Assembly: GCA_902475865.1 (NCBI GenBank)
Contig: CABSBK010000007.1
Span: 1 to 13,360 of the forward strand
Length of the DNA: 13,360 bases
Source of the DNA: an uncultured Collinsella sp.
Lineage (GTDB): Bacteria > Actinomycetota > Coriobacteriia > Coriobacteriales > Coriobacteriaceae
Reading direction: 5' to 3'
Each line of letters begins with the position of its first letter. The stretch's first letter is position 1. Below the pieces are notes generated by a model. It was given only the letters and a program-made list of their open reading frames with translations. It made no database searches and was not told the DNA's origin. The translations under genes and the position numbers were made by a program. This document shows positions 13,343 to 13,360 of this stretch, piece by piece.

Positions 13343-13360
13343 AGAAGGTCAGCGCCTTCT
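13343..13360 (+). terminator. Probable terminator hairpin cut by the window end
   Basis: AGAAGG (13343-13348) pairs with CCTTCT (13355-13360) across a 6-base loop. The window ends exactly at the second arm, so the stem may extend further and the T-run cannot be judged. No gene is visible between 13250 and 13360. Confidence 0.35.

Overview
The window reads as chromosomal DNA of a GC-rich actinobacterial gut anaerobe of the Coriobacteriia, most likely Collinsella or a close relative. This is inferred from codon use, substrate-binding lipoproteins carrying both a twin-arginine motif and a lipobox, the secreted NRCH-type nuclease, and the many small palindromic repeats between genes. No rRNA or tRNA gene, CRISPR array, transposase, integrase or phage gene was seen.

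Layout. (1) 135-2556: a complete polar amino-acid ABC importer (lipoprotein, permease, ATPase) on the + strand. It has a promoter candidate in front, a 107-bp imperfect palindrome between binding protein and permease, and a strong terminator behind. (2) 2867-4942: an EF-G-like translation-factor paralogue with degenerate GTPase motifs, preceded by a structured leader. (3) 5071-6054 (-): a secreted DNA/RNA non-specific nuclease, convergent with the EF-G-like gene and separated from it by a bidirectional terminator. (4) 6237-7115 (-): a LarE-type sulfur transferase, divergent from (5) 7259-7933 (+): a HAD phosphatase/phosphoglucomutase-like enzyme. That enzyme is convergent, across a perfect 13-bp-stem terminator, with (6) 8047-9159 (-): a LacI-family regulator with a good promoter and a likely autoregulatory operator. 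(7) 9160-9643: a 484-bp intergenic mosaic of palindromes, including four copies of a 15-mer exactly 40 bp apart in alternating orientation. (8) 9644-11206: a second amino-acid binding lipoprotein and permease with no ATPase. (9) 11402-13249: glmS, with palindromic operator-like sites upstream.

Function. The two transporter loci encode related uptake systems; the second has to borrow an ATPase, possibly the one at 1792-2556. GlmS makes glucosamine-6-phosphate from glutamine and fructose-6-phosphate for the cell wall, so amino-acid uptake next to it is metabolically sensible, although co-regulation is not shown.

The most unusual content is non-coding: several families of REP-like palindromes sit at gene boundaries. 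One related pair brackets larE-HAD-lacI in inverted orientation, and another brackets the orphan lipoprotein-permease pair in direct orientation. Among the proteins, the EF-G paralogue stands out because three of its GTPase motifs depart from consensus.
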